Assembly: GCA_035547695.1 (NCBI GenBank)
Contig: DASZUK010000039.1
Location: 62,001 to 126,000 of the forward strand
DNA: 64,000 nucleotides
Reading direction: 5' to 3'
Source of the DNA: DASZUK01 sp035547695
GTDB taxonomy: Bacteria; Actinomycetota; Acidimicrobiia; Acidimicrobiales; RAAP-2
The notes under the pieces are model-generated. The model made no database searches. It was given only the letters and a program-made list of their open reading frames with translations, and had not been told where the DNA came from. Position numbers and translations under genes: made by a program. Of the stretch, positions 9,295 to 17,304 are shown one piece after another. Numbering within the stretch: the first letter of the stretch is position 1; every line of letters starts with the position of its first letter.

Positions 9295-10534
9295 GGGATC
9301 GCGGGCCGTCGCGGAGGCCGTGGCCCGGTGCCGCCCGGAGGTGGTCTGCGCCTACCCCATCTCCCCGCAGACCCACATCATCGAGGCCATCGGCGCCCTG
9401 GTGAAGGAGGGCACGCTGGCGCCGTGCGAGTTCATCAACGTCGAGTCCGAGTTCGCCGCCATGTCGGTGTCCATCGGGGCCTCGGCGGCCGGGGCCCGGG
9501 CGTACACGGCGACCGCCAGCCAGGGCCTCCTGTTCATGGCCGAGGCGGTGTACAACGCCGCCGGCCTGGGGCTGCCGGTGGTGATGACCCTGGCCAACCG
9601 GGCCATCGGGGCGCCGATCAACATCTGGAACGACCACAGCGACGCCATGGCCGTGCGCGACGCGGGCTGGGTCCAGCTCTTCGCGGAGACCAACCAGGAG
9701 GCGACGGACCTGCACGTGCAGGCGTTCCGTCTGGCCGAGGAGCTGTCCCTGCCGGTGATGGTGTGCATGGACGGCTTCATCCTGACCCACGCCGTGGAGG
9801 CGGTGGACGTGCCGGAGCAGGCCGACGTCGACGCCTTCCTCCCGCCGTACGAGCCCCGCCAGGTCCTCGACCCGGACGACCCGGTGTCGATCGGGGCCAT
9901 GGTCGGCCCGGAGGCCTTCACCGAGGTCCGGTACCTGACCCACCTGGCCCAGCTCGACGCGCTCCACCGGGTGCCGGCCATCGCCCGGGAGTTCGCCGAT
10001 GCCTTCGGCCGGGACAGCGGCGGGCTGGTCCGCCCGTACCGTGCCGACGACGCCGACACCGTGGTGGTGGCCCTCGGCTCGGTGCTCGGGACCGTCAAGG
10101 ACGCCGTCGACGCCCGCCGCGACGCCGGCGACCGCGTCGGGGTCGTCGGCATCACCACGTTCCGCCCGTTCCCGTTCGCCGCCGTCCGCGAAGCGCTGGC
10201 CGGCGCCCGCCGGGTGGTGGTCGTGGAGAAGGCGTTCAGCATCGGCTTCGGCGGCATCCTGTCCACCGATGTCGCCCTGGCCACCCACGACATGGACCTG
10301 TCGCTCCACTCCGTCGTCGCCGGCCTGGGCGGGCGCCCGATCACCGGGCGGGCGGTGCGGTCGCTGGTGGCCGACGCCGCCGCCGACCGGCTCGGGCCAC
10401 TGACCTTCCTCGACCTCGACCGGGCCGTCGTCGACCGGGAGCGGGCCCGGATGCTGGCCACCCGGCGGTCCGGGCCGCCGGCCGAGAACCTGCTCCGGGG
10501 CGCCCCTCCCCCGGGGTCGTCCCCGGTCCGATGA
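9278..10534 (+). CDS. porA: 2-oxoacid:ferredoxin oxidoreductase alpha subunit (PorA type)
   Basis: 418-residue alpha subunit starting at GTG 9278. AYPISPQTHIIEAIG (~25), INVESEFAAMSVSIGASAAG (~50), TATASQGLLFMAEAVYNAAG (~80) and RAIGAPINIWNDHSDAMAVRD (~105) match pyruvate/2-ketoisovalerate:ferredoxin oxidoreductases. VVALGSVLGTVKDAVD and VVVVEKAFSIGFGG mark the C-terminal domain. With the beta subunit it oxidises a 2-oxoacid to acyl-CoA and reduces ferredoxin, or runs in reverse. Pyruvate is the likeliest substrate from the motifs but not proven. Confidence 0.9.
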   Translation: MLRQVEGSRAVAEAVARCRPEVVCAYPISPQTHIIEAIGALVKEGTLAPCEFINVESEFAAMSVSIGASAAGARAYTATASQGLLFMAEAVYNAAGLGLPVVMTLANRAIGAPINIWNDHSDAMAVRDAGWVQLFAETNQEATDLHVQAFRLAEELSLPVMVCMDGFILTHAVEAVDVPEQADVDAFLPPYEPRQVLDPDDPVSIGAMVGPEAFTEVRYLTHLAQLDALHRVPAIAREFADAFGRDSGGLVRPYRADDADTVVVALGSVLGTVKDAVDARRDAGDRVGVVGITTFRPFPFAAVREALAGARRVVVVEKAFSIGFGGILSTDVALATHDMDLSLHSVVAGLGGRPITGRAVRSLVADAAADRLGPLTFLDLDRAVVDRERARMLATRRSGPPAENLLRGAPPPGSSPVR

Positions 10535-11562
10535 GCACTCCGGTCCGCTTCTACCAGGTCGGCAGCTTCGCCGTCGGCAACCGATTGGTCGACCCCCGGC
10601 TCCGGACGGTGCAGTCCGACCGCGGCCGGTCCAACGCCCTGGACGCCGGCCACCGGGCCTGCCAGGGCTGTGGCGAGGCGCTCGGGGCCAGGTACGTGCT
10701 GGACGCCGCCATGCGGGCCACGGGGGGGCAGGTGGTGGCGGTCAACGCCACCGGGTGCCTCGAGGTCTTCTCCACGCCGTTCCCCGAGACGTCGTGGCGG
10801 CTGGCCTGGCTGCACTCCCTCTTCGGCAACGCCCCGGCGGTGGCCACCGGGGTGGCGGCGGCCATGAAGGTGAAGGGCCGCCACGGCGTCCGGGTGGTCG
10901 GCCAGGCGGGCGACGGGGGAGCGGTCGACATCGGCTTCGGCTGCCTGTCGGGGATGTTCGAACGGGACGACGACGTCCTGTTCGTCTGCTACGACAACGA
11001 GGCCTACATGAACACCGGCGTCCAGCGGTCCGGGGCCACCCCGCCGGCGGCCCGGACGGCGACGACCGAGGCGGTGGGCCCGGAGCCCGGCAACCGGTTC
11101 GGGCAGGGAAAGGACCTCCCCCGCCTGGCCATGGCCCACGGCATCCCGTACGTCGCCACCGCCACGGTGGCCGACCTGCACGACCTGGAGGCCAAGGTGG
11201 CCCGGGCGATGGCCGTCCGGGGCTCGCGCTACCTCCACCTCTTCGTCCCCTGCCCGCTCGGCTGGGGGACCGCGTCGGCCGACACCGTCAAGGTGGCCCG
11301 GCTCGCCACCCAGAGCGGGCTGTTCCCGGTGTACGAGGCCGAGCACGGCCGGGTCACCGCGGTCACCCCCATCCGCCGGCGGGTCCCGGTGGAGGCCTAC
11401 CTCTCCATCCAGCAGCGGTTCGCCCACCTCTTCGGCACGCCGGGCCGGCCGGACATCGTGGCGCGGATCCAGGCCATCGCCGACCGCAACATCGAGGTGT
11501 TCGGCCTCGACCGCCCGGCCGAGCCCGCTGGGGGCACCGAACCCGCCGGGGGCACAGCGTGA
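10531..11562 (+). CDS. porB: 2-oxoacid:ferredoxin oxidoreductase beta subunit (PorB type)
   Basis: 343-residue beta subunit; ATG 10531 overlaps the alpha stop. ACQGCGEALGARYVL (~45) and NATGCLEVFSTPFPETSW (~70) carry iron-sulfur Cys, with another Cys in LFVPCPLGW. The thiamine diphosphate motif is GQAGDGGAVDIGFG...CYDNEAYMNTGVQRSG (~125-165). The pattern fits pyruvate:ferredoxin oxidoreductase beta chains. A short PAGGT repeat ends the protein and overlaps the next start. Confidence 0.9.
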   Translation: MSTPVRFYQVGSFAVGNRLVDPRLRTVQSDRGRSNALDAGHRACQGCGEALGARYVLDAAMRATGGQVVAVNATGCLEVFSTPFPETSWRLAWLHSLFGNAPAVATGVAAAMKVKGRHGVRVVGQAGDGGAVDIGFGCLSGMFERDDDVLFVCYDNEAYMNTGVQRSGATPPAARTATTEAVGPEPGNRFGQGKDLPRLAMAHGIPYVATATVADLHDLEAKVARAMAVRGSRYLHLFVPCPLGWGTASADTVKVARLATQSGLFPVYEAEHGRVTAVTPIRRRVPVEAYLSIQQRFAHLFGTPGRPDIVARIQAIADRNIEVFGLDRPAEPAGGTEPAGGTA

Positions 11563-13226
11563 GGGAGCCGCCGTTCGCCATCACCCTGGACGTCGGGTCC
11601 AGCCGGGCCAACCGGACCGGCTCCTGGCGGGTGCAGCGGCCCGTCTACGTCGACCACCTCCCGCCCTGCAACCACGCCTGCCCGGCCGGGGAGGACATCC
11701 AGGGGTGGCTGTACCGGGCCGAGCCGGGTGACTACGAGTCGGCCTGGCGGGCCCTGGTCGAGGACAACCCCTTCCCGGCGGTCATGGGACGGGTGTGCTT
11801 CCGGCCCTGCGAGGCCGCCTGCAACCGCGGCCGGCTGGACGAGGCGGTGGGGATCAACGCGGTGGAGCGGTTCCTGGGCGACGCGGCCATCGAGCACGGA
11901 TGGCCCCTTCCCGGCCCCGGCCCCGACACCGGGAGGGTGGTGCTGGTGGTGGGCGGCGGCCCGGCCGGGCTCAGCGCCGCCTACCGCCTGCGGCGCTCCG
12001 GCCACCGCGTCCGGCTGGTCGACGCCTCGCCGCAGCTCGGCGGGATGTTGCGCTACGGGGTCCCGGCCTACCGGCTGCCGAGGGACGTGCTCGACGCCGA
12101 GGTGGCCCGGATCGTGGGCATGGGGGTCGACGTGGTGCTCGACCACCCGGTCCGCGACGTGGCCGCCGAGCGCGAGCAGGCCGGTGCCGACGCCGTCTTC
12201 CTCGCCGTCGGGGCGCAGCTCGGCCACCGGACCGAGATCCCGGCCGGCGACGCCGGCCGCATCGTCGACGCGGTGACGCTGCTGCACGGGGTGGCCGAGG
12301 GCCAGCCGCCGGCGCTGGGCCGGCGGGTGGCGGTCTACGGCGGCGGCGACACCGCCTTCGACGCCGCCCGCACCGCCCGGCGGCTCGGGGCGACGGACGC
12401 CGTGGTCGTCTACCGGCGGACCCGCGAGCGGATGCCGGCCCATCCCGAGGAGCTCGACCAGGCGGTCATCGAGGGCGTCACGGTCCGCTGGCTGCGCACC
12501 GTCGACCATTTCGACCCAGGCCACCTGGTAGTGGAGCGGATGGTCCTCGACGACGCCGGCTTCCCCCAGCCGACCGGCGAACGGGAAGCGCTGGACGCCG
12601 ACTCGCTGGTGCTGGCCCTCGGCCAGGACGCCGACCTGTCCCTGGTCGACGCCGACCCCGACGTCGCCGTCGACCACGGGGCGATCGCCGTGGACGGCTC
12701 CATGATGGCGGCGGCCTCCGGGGTGTTCGCCGGCGGCGACGCGGTGCCGTCCGAGCGGACGGCGACGGTGGCGATCGGCCACGGCGCCCGGGCGGCCCGG
12801 GGCATCGACGCCTACCTGGCCGGCGCGCCGGCGCCCGGCGCCGGCCGGCCGGTGGACGCACGGTTGGACGCACCGGCGGACGCACCGCCGGACCTGGCGA
12901 CCTTCGACCGGCTCAACACCTGGTACTACGCCGACGCCCCCCGCCAGCACCGGCCGGAGCTCGAACGCGCCCGGCGCCGCCGGACGTTCGACGAGGTGGT
13001 CGGGGGGCTGACCGGGGAGAACGCCCTGTTCGAGGCGCGGCGCTGCCTGTCGTGCGGCAACTGCTTCGAGTGCGACAACTGCTTCGGGGTGTGCCCGGAC
13101 AACGCCGTGATCAAGCTCGAGCCCGGGAACCGCTACGAGATCGACTACGACTTCTGCAAGGGCTGCGGGCTGTGCGCCGAGGAGTGCCCCTGCGGCGCCA
13201 TCGACATGCGGCCCGAGCCCATATGA
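11559..13226 (+). CDS. GltD-like NAD(P)H oxidoreductase with C-terminal 2x[4Fe-4S] ferredoxin domain
   Basis: 555 residues from GTG 11559, overlapping porB by four bases. N-terminal Cys-rich helical domain (CNHACPAGEDIQGWL, VCFRPCEAACNRG), FAD site LVVGGGPAGLSAAYRLRRSG (~125), LGGMLRYGVPAYRLP, NAD(P) site AVYGGGDTAFDAART (~255) and YRRTRERMPAHPEEL. The tail has two clusters, CLSCGNCFECDNCFGVCP and CKGCGLCAEECP. This is the glutamate synthase small-subunit fold fused to a PorD-like ferredoxin. By context it probably links NAD(P)H to ferredoxin for the oxidoreductase. It is not a glutamate synthase, since no large subunit is present. Confidence 0.88.
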   Translation: MREPPFAITLDVGSSRANRTGSWRVQRPVYVDHLPPCNHACPAGEDIQGWLYRAEPGDYESAWRALVEDNPFPAVMGRVCFRPCEAACNRGRLDEAVGINAVERFLGDAAIEHGWPLPGPGPDTGRVVLVVGGGPAGLSAAYRLRRSGHRVRLVDASPQLGGMLRYGVPAYRLPRDVLDAEVARIVGMGVDVVLDHPVRDVAAEREQAGADAVFLAVGAQLGHRTEIPAGDAGRIVDAVTLLHGVAEGQPPALGRRVAVYGGGDTAFDAARTARRLGATDAVVVYRRTRERMPAHPEELDQAVIEGVTVRWLRTVDHFDPGHLVVERMVLDDAGFPQPTGEREALDADSLVLALGQDADLSLVDADPDVAVDHGAIAVDGSMMAAASGVFAGGDAVPSERTATVAIGHGARAARGIDAYLAGAPAPGAGRPVDARLDAPADAPPDLATFDRLNTWYYADAPRQHRPELERARRRRTFDEVVGGLTGENALFEARRCLSCGNCFECDNCFGVCPDNAVIKLEPGNRYEIDYDFCKGCGLCAEECPCGAIDMRPEPI

Positions 13227-13240
13227 CTTTCGGCCCTACC
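13223..13240 (+). promoter_or_regulatory. DosR-like box B, overlapping a stop codon
   Basis: GACTTTCGGCCCTACC overlaps the TGA of the GltD-like gene and is followed by convergent genes, so no gene lies downstream on the plus strand. It may be a chance or relic site. Confidence 0.35.
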
Positions 13241-13292
13241 GGCAGCGGCCGGCCTGCGGGAGACTGTGGGTGCAGGGGTCGTTCGACGCCTG

Positions 13293-14462
13293 TCACAATG
13301 GCGAGACGAGGCGCCCTTCCCCCCCCGGGCGCCTCGTTCGCCGTCCGGGCCCGGTTGTGCACTCGACCAGGGCCCGGTGGTAGATGCGCTCGTAGCCGGC
13401 CACCATGGCGTCCGCCGAGAAGTGCCGGTCGACGTGGTGGCGGCAGTCGGCGGGGTCGAGGTCCCCGACGGCGTCCACCGCCTTCACCATCTCTTCGTCG
13501 GTCCAGCACAGGTAGCCGGTGGTCCCGTCGTCCACCACCTCCGGCGCGGCGCCGAGCCGCCGGGCGACGACCGGGGTGCCGCAGGCCATGGCCTCGACCA
13601 TCACCAGCCCGAAGGGCTCGGGCCAGTCGATGGGGAACAGCATCGCCCGGGCCCGGCCCAGCACGTCGACCTTCACCTCGTGCGACGGTTGGTCCAGCAC
13701 CTCGACGTCGTCGCCCAGGCGGGGCGCCACCACCGCCTCCCAGTAGTCCCGCTCGGCCGGCTCGGTACGCTTGACCACCATGACGAGGGGGCGACCGGCC
13801 CGGCGGGCGACGTCGATCGCCACCTCCGGCCGCTTCTCGGGGCTGACCCGGCCCAGGAACAGGAGGAAGTCCTCCTTGGCCGGGTTGAACCGGTAGCGGG
13901 CCAGGTCGACGCCGTTGTGGACGACCCCGGCGTAGTGGAGCCCACCGTTGGCCGCCCGCTGGGCGTGGCTGATGGCGACCAGGTGGACCCGCCGCTGGAG
14001 CGCCTCGAAGAACCGGCGGGCCGGCTCCGTCCACGGCCCGTGCAGGGTGTGCACGACGGCGGGGGAACCGGACAGCACGGCGCCGAGGGCGGGACCCAGG
14101 CCGGTGTGGTCGTGGATGACGTCGAAGGACGACGCGTCCAGGTAGGCGGCCATGGCGTGGTAGAGCTCGTCGCCGGCCGACGACGGGTCCCCGAGCACCG
14201 CCGGCGCCCGGAGCGGGGTCACGAGCCGGGCAGTGGTCGACGAGCCCGGCGCGGCGTAGACGGTGACGTCGTGGCCGTGCCGGACCAGTCCCTCCGCGAC
14301 GGCCGCGACGATCCGCTCGATGCCGCCGTACCCGGGCGGGGGGACGGGCAGGAACGGCGGTGCGACGAGGGCCACCCGGAGGGGGCGGGGACCCGTGGGC
14401 CCCACGACGGCGGCGGCCGGCCTCGACCAGGCGCGCGTTCGGTCGACATCGTGGCGGTGCAT
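13293..14462 (-). CDS. Glycosyltransferase family 4
   Basis: 389-residue GT-B glycosyltransferase. ATG 14462 follows GGAGGAAG. PPPGYGGIERIVAAVAEGL (~40) is the N-terminal acceptor-side loop; FLGRVSPEKRPEVAI (~215) and EPFGLVMVEAMACGTPVVARR (~290, EX7E motif) define the nucleotide-sugar domain. Acceptor and sugar are unknown. A DosR-like box lies 60 bases upstream, inside the 3' end of the USP gene, so it may have its own promoter while also reading on from the USP gene 27 bases before it. Confidence 0.85.
   Translation of the reverse strand: MHRHDVDRTRAWSRPAAAVVGPTGPRPLRVALVAPPFLPVPPPGYGGIERIVAAVAEGLVRHGHDVTVYAAPGSSTTARLVTPLRAPAVLGDPSSAGDELYHAMAAYLDASSFDVIHDHTGLGPALGAVLSGSPAVVHTLHGPWTEPARRFFEALQRRVHLVAISHAQRAANGGLHYAGVVHNGVDLARYRFNPAKEDFLLFLGRVSPEKRPEVAIDVARRAGRPLVMVVKRTEPAERDYWEAVVAPRLGDDVEVLDQPSHEVKVDVLGRARAMLFPIDWPEPFGLVMVEAMACGTPVVARRLGAAPEVVDDGTTGYLCWTDEEMVKAVDAVGDLDPADCRHHVDRHFSADAMVAGYERIYHRALVECTTGPGRRTRRPGGEGRLVSPL
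13307..13336. terminator. Hairpin between convergent genes
   Basis: Perfect 10-bp stem CGAGGCGCCC / GGGCGCCTCG around a 10-base pyrimidine loop. It lies about 80 bases after the por operon and within the last codons of the minus-strand glycosyltransferase. There is no T run, as is common in such GC-rich genomes, so termination is inferred from structure and position. Confidence 0.5.
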
Positions 14463-14489
14463 CGCTTCCTCCGGGTGCGGGGCGGGGTC

Positions 14490-15401
14490 CTATCCACGAT
14501 GCGCCGGTGGCCCGGGGCCCCGGTAGGGCCGATGGTCCACTCGGCGGGCGCCGGCGGGGAGCATCAGCACCGGGAGGTCCGACGCCGCGAGCACGTCGCC
14601 CACCACCCGGGCCCGCCCGTCCGAGTCGTCCTGGGCCCAGGACAGGACGACCAGGTCGGCGCCGTGCCGTTCGGCGGCCTCGGCCACCGTCGAGGCCACC
14701 GGTCCCGGCCGCAGGTCGATCCGTGCCGCAGGGGGGCAGTGGGTGGCCAGGAACTCCCTGCCGAGCAGCTCCAGGTCGCGTGGTGATCGGTCCAGCATGC
14801 GGGGCAGGGTCCGATCGGTGAACACGTGGAGGACCACGAGGTCCACGTCGGGGGCGAGCAGCGGGAGCAGGGCCTGGAGGACGGGCTCGGAGGACGACGC
14901 CGTGCCCTCCATCGGCAGCAGGACGCAGCGGAAGGGCCCGGTGGGGACCGCCGTGGGGGGGACCACGACCACCGGCCGGGCAGTGTGCCGGAGGAGGTGC
15001 CGGGCCGTCCGGCCGACCGGCCTCCGGCCCTCCGGGGTGGCCCGGGCGCCCACCACCGCCACGGTCACCCCAGGGGCGTCGACCGCGTCGAGCAGGGTCT
15101 CGTCGACCGGGCCGACCAGGCGGCGGAACGGCGCGCCGGCGCGTCTCACCAGGTCTTCGAGCGCGCCGGGCCGGCCGGTGCCCTCCGGCCGGCCGTCCTC
15201 GTCCACGTGCACCGCCTCCATCGCCGAGCCGGCCATCTCGGCGACCCGTCGAGCCGTCTCGAGCACCGGCCCGGCCGCGGCGGTGGTGTCGACGGCGGCC
15301 AGGACCAGCTTCCGCCGCCCCTCGTCCACCGAGGCACCCCCGCGTGGCGCCGGATGCGACGTGGCGCGGCCGGGCTCGGCCGGGAAGGTCGCCGTCGTCA
15401 T
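14490..15401 (-). CDS. Tandem universal stress protein
   Basis: 303 residues with two USP domains. Domain 1 (~30-150) has LVLAAVDTTAAAG and the ATP-binding loop GARATPEGRRPVGRTARHLL, with the G-x2-G-x9-G-(S/T) style spacing loosened. Domain 2 (~155-285) has LLPMEGTASSSEPVL and LVVLSWAQDD...VVGDVLAASDLPVLMLP, a more decayed nucleotide loop. Two-domain USPs are prominent members of the mycobacterial DosR regulon. The DosR-like box at 15433-15450 lies about 30 bases upstream of ATG 15401. Confidence 0.85.
   Translation of the reverse strand: MTTATFPAEPGRATSHPAPRGGASVDEGRRKLVLAAVDTTAAAGPVLETARRVAEMAGSAMEAVHVDEDGRPEGTGRPGALEDLVRRAGAPFRRLVGPVDETLLDAVDAPGVTVAVVGARATPEGRRPVGRTARHLLRHTARPVVVVPPTAVPTGPFRCVLLPMEGTASSSEPVLQALLPLLAPDVDLVVLHVFTDRTLPRMLDRSPRDLELLGREFLATHCPPAARIDLRPGPVASTVAEAAERHGADLVVLSWAQDDSDGRARVVGDVLAASDLPVLMLPAGARRVDHRPYRGPGPPAHRG
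14522..14540 (-). promoter_or_regulatory. DosR-like box C
   Basis: On the minus strand it reads GTGGACCATCGGCCCTACC, 60 bases before the glycosyltransferase start. It lies in the coding end of the USP gene. Confidence 0.5.
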
Positions 15402-15432
15402 GGGTCCAGCCTCTTCCAGGACCGCACCGTCC

Positions 15433-15450
15433 GGTAGGGGCGATGGTCCC
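15433..15450 (-). promoter_or_regulatory. DosR-like box D (USP gene)
   Basis: Minus-strand GGGACCATCGCCCCTACC, about 30 bases before the USP start codon. With box E it forms a divergent pair serving the USP and PolX genes. Confidence 0.6.
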
Positions 15451-15478
15451 CGGCAGGGGGCCGGGAAGGGGCGGGAAT

Positions 15479-15494
15479 GGGACGTTCGGCCCTG
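15479..15494 (+). promoter_or_regulatory. DosR-like box E (polX operon)
   Basis: GGGACGTTCGGCCCTG on the plus strand, about 85 bases before the PolX start. Confidence 0.55.
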
Positions 15495-15579
15495 TCGAGA
15501 GCCGCGTCCGTGACCCTACGGTGGCGGTGGAGGTGATGCCGGTGCGGGGAACGCCGCCGAGCTGCAGGGTCGTGGACAC

Positions 15580-17304
15580 GTGGCCCGATCGAACGACCAG
15601 GTCGCCGACTCCCTGAGCGAGCTGGCGGACTTGCTGGCCATCACGGGCGCCGATCCCTACCGGGTGCGGGCATACGAGAAGGCCGCCCGGTCCGTGGGCG
15701 CCTACCCGGTCGACCTCGACGGCCTGGGCGAGAAGGAGCTGGACGCCATCCCGGCGGTCGGGTCCCACATCGCGGCCAGGATCGTCGAGCTCCGCGACCG
15801 TGGGCACCTCGACGAGCTGGACGAGCTCCGGTCCCGGGTCCCCGCCGGGCTCCGCACCCTGCTGTCCGTGCCGGGCCTCGGGCCCAAGCGGGCCCGCCAG
15901 GTCTACGACGAGCTGGGCGTCGCCTCGGTGCCCGAGCTGCTGGCCGCCCTCCGGGCCGAGCAGCTTCGCGAGCTGCGGGGATGGGGGCCGACCAGCGAGG
16001 CCCACCTGGTCGAGGCGATCCGGCAGTACCAGGCCACCGGAGGGCGCATGCAGCTCGGCGTGGCCCTCGAGCTGGCCGAGGAGCTGGTCGCCGGCCTGCG
16101 CTCGGCGCCGGGGGTGCAGCAGGCGGCCTACGCCGGCTCGCTCCGGAGGATGTGCGACACGATCGGTGACGTCGACCTCCTGGTGGCCTCCGACGACCCG
16201 CCGGCGGTGATGGCGGCCTTCGCCGGCCTGGCCGCGCTGGCCGAGGTGCCGGCCTGCGGGCCCACCAAGGCGGTCGGGATGACCACGACGGGGGTCCACG
16301 TCGACCTCCGGGTGGTGCCCCCGGCGGCGTGGGGGGCGGCCCTGGTGTACTTCACCGGGTCGAAGGCGCACGGGATCCACCTCCGCCGCGTCGCCCAACG
16401 GTCCGGCCTCAAGCTGTCCGAGTACGGCGTCGAGCGCATCGAGGACGGGCGGGTCCTGGCGTCGGCGACCGAGGAGGACGTCTACCGCGCCCTGGGCCTG
16501 GCCTACGTCCCGCCGGTGCTGCGCGAGGACCGCGGGGAGATCGAGGCGGCCTCCGACGGCACCCTGCCGAGCCTGGTCGAGCTGCGCCACGTCCGCGGCG
16601 ACCTCCACACCCACACCGACCTGACCGACGGCATGGCGTCGCTCGACGAGATGGCGGCAGCGGCGGCGCGCCACGGGTACCGCTACCTCGGCGTCACCGA
16701 CCACGCACCGTTGCTCGCCATGGAGCGGATGACCGCCGAGAAGGCCCTCGCCCAGCGGGCGGCCGTCCGCCGGCTGCAGGCCCGCACCCCGGTGGCCCTG
16801 CTGCACGGGTCGGAGCTCAACATCCAACCCGACGGCTCCCTCGACTGGGACGACGACTTCCTCTCCGGCTTCGACGTCCTGGTCGCCTCGGTCCACTCCG
16901 CCTTCACCATGAGCCGCGACGCCATGACGGCCCGGCTCGTGGCCGCGGTCGAGCACCCGGCGGTCAACATCCTCGGCCATCCCACCGGCCGGAGCATCGG
17001 GCACCGCCCGCCGGTCGACTTCGACGCCGACGCCGTGTTCCGGGCGGCGGCCAGGGCCGGCACCGCCCTCGAGGTCAACGCGTTCCCGGACCGGCTCGAC
17101 CTCAACGACGAGCTGGCCCGGCTGGCCCAGGAGCGGGGAGCGTTGCTGGCCATCTCCAGCGACGCCCACGCCACCCGCCACCTCGACCAGCTCCGCTTCG
17201 GCGTGGCCACCGCCCAGCGGGGGTGGGTGCGGCCGGAGCAGGTGGTGAACACCTGGCCGCTCCCACGGCTGCGGCGGTTCCTCGACAAAGGGCGGGCCCG
17301 GTGA
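15580..17304 (+). CDS. polX: PolX-type DNA polymerase/3'-5' exonuclease with PHP domain
   Basis: 574-residue family X DNA polymerase of the bacterial PolX type, used in gap filling and base-excision repair. Start is GTG 15580. Helix-hairpin-helix segments (IPAVGSHIAARIVEL ~60; VPGLGPKRARQVYDEL ~105) lead to the palm with the metal Asp pair in GDVDLLV (~200) and a third Asp in VHVDLRVV (~245). The C-terminal PHP nuclease domain has RGDLHTHTDLTDG (~340), GVTDHAP, HGSELNI and SSDAHA. The metal ligands appear intact. It overlaps the next start codon by one base, so the two genes form an operon. Confidence 0.92.
   Translation: MARSNDQVADSLSELADLLAITGADPYRVRAYEKAARSVGAYPVDLDGLGEKELDAIPAVGSHIAARIVELRDRGHLDELDELRSRVPAGLRTLLSVPGLGPKRARQVYDELGVASVPELLAALRAEQLRELRGWGPTSEAHLVEAIRQYQATGGRMQLGVALELAEELVAGLRSAPGVQQAAYAGSLRRMCDTIGDVDLLVASDDPPAVMAAFAGLAALAEVPACGPTKAVGMTTTGVHVDLRVVPPAAWGAALVYFTGSKAHGIHLRRVAQRSGLKLSEYGVERIEDGRVLASATEEDVYRALGLAYVPPVLREDRGEIEAASDGTLPSLVELRHVRGDLHTHTDLTDGMASLDEMAAAAARHGYRYLGVTDHAPLLAMERMTAEKALAQRAAVRRLQARTPVALLHGSELNIQPDGSLDWDDDFLSGFDVLVASVHSAFTMSRDAMTARLVAAVEHPAVNILGHPTGRSIGHRPPVDFDADAVFRAAARAGTALEVNAFPDRLDLNDELARLAQERGALLAISSDAHATRHLDQLRFGVATAQRGWVRPEQVVNTWPLPRLRRFLDKGRAR

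Noticed and set aside
11559..13226. Glutamate synthase small subunit
   Set aside because: There is no large subunit nearby, and the protein carries a C-terminal double ferredoxin cluster and lies directly behind por genes.
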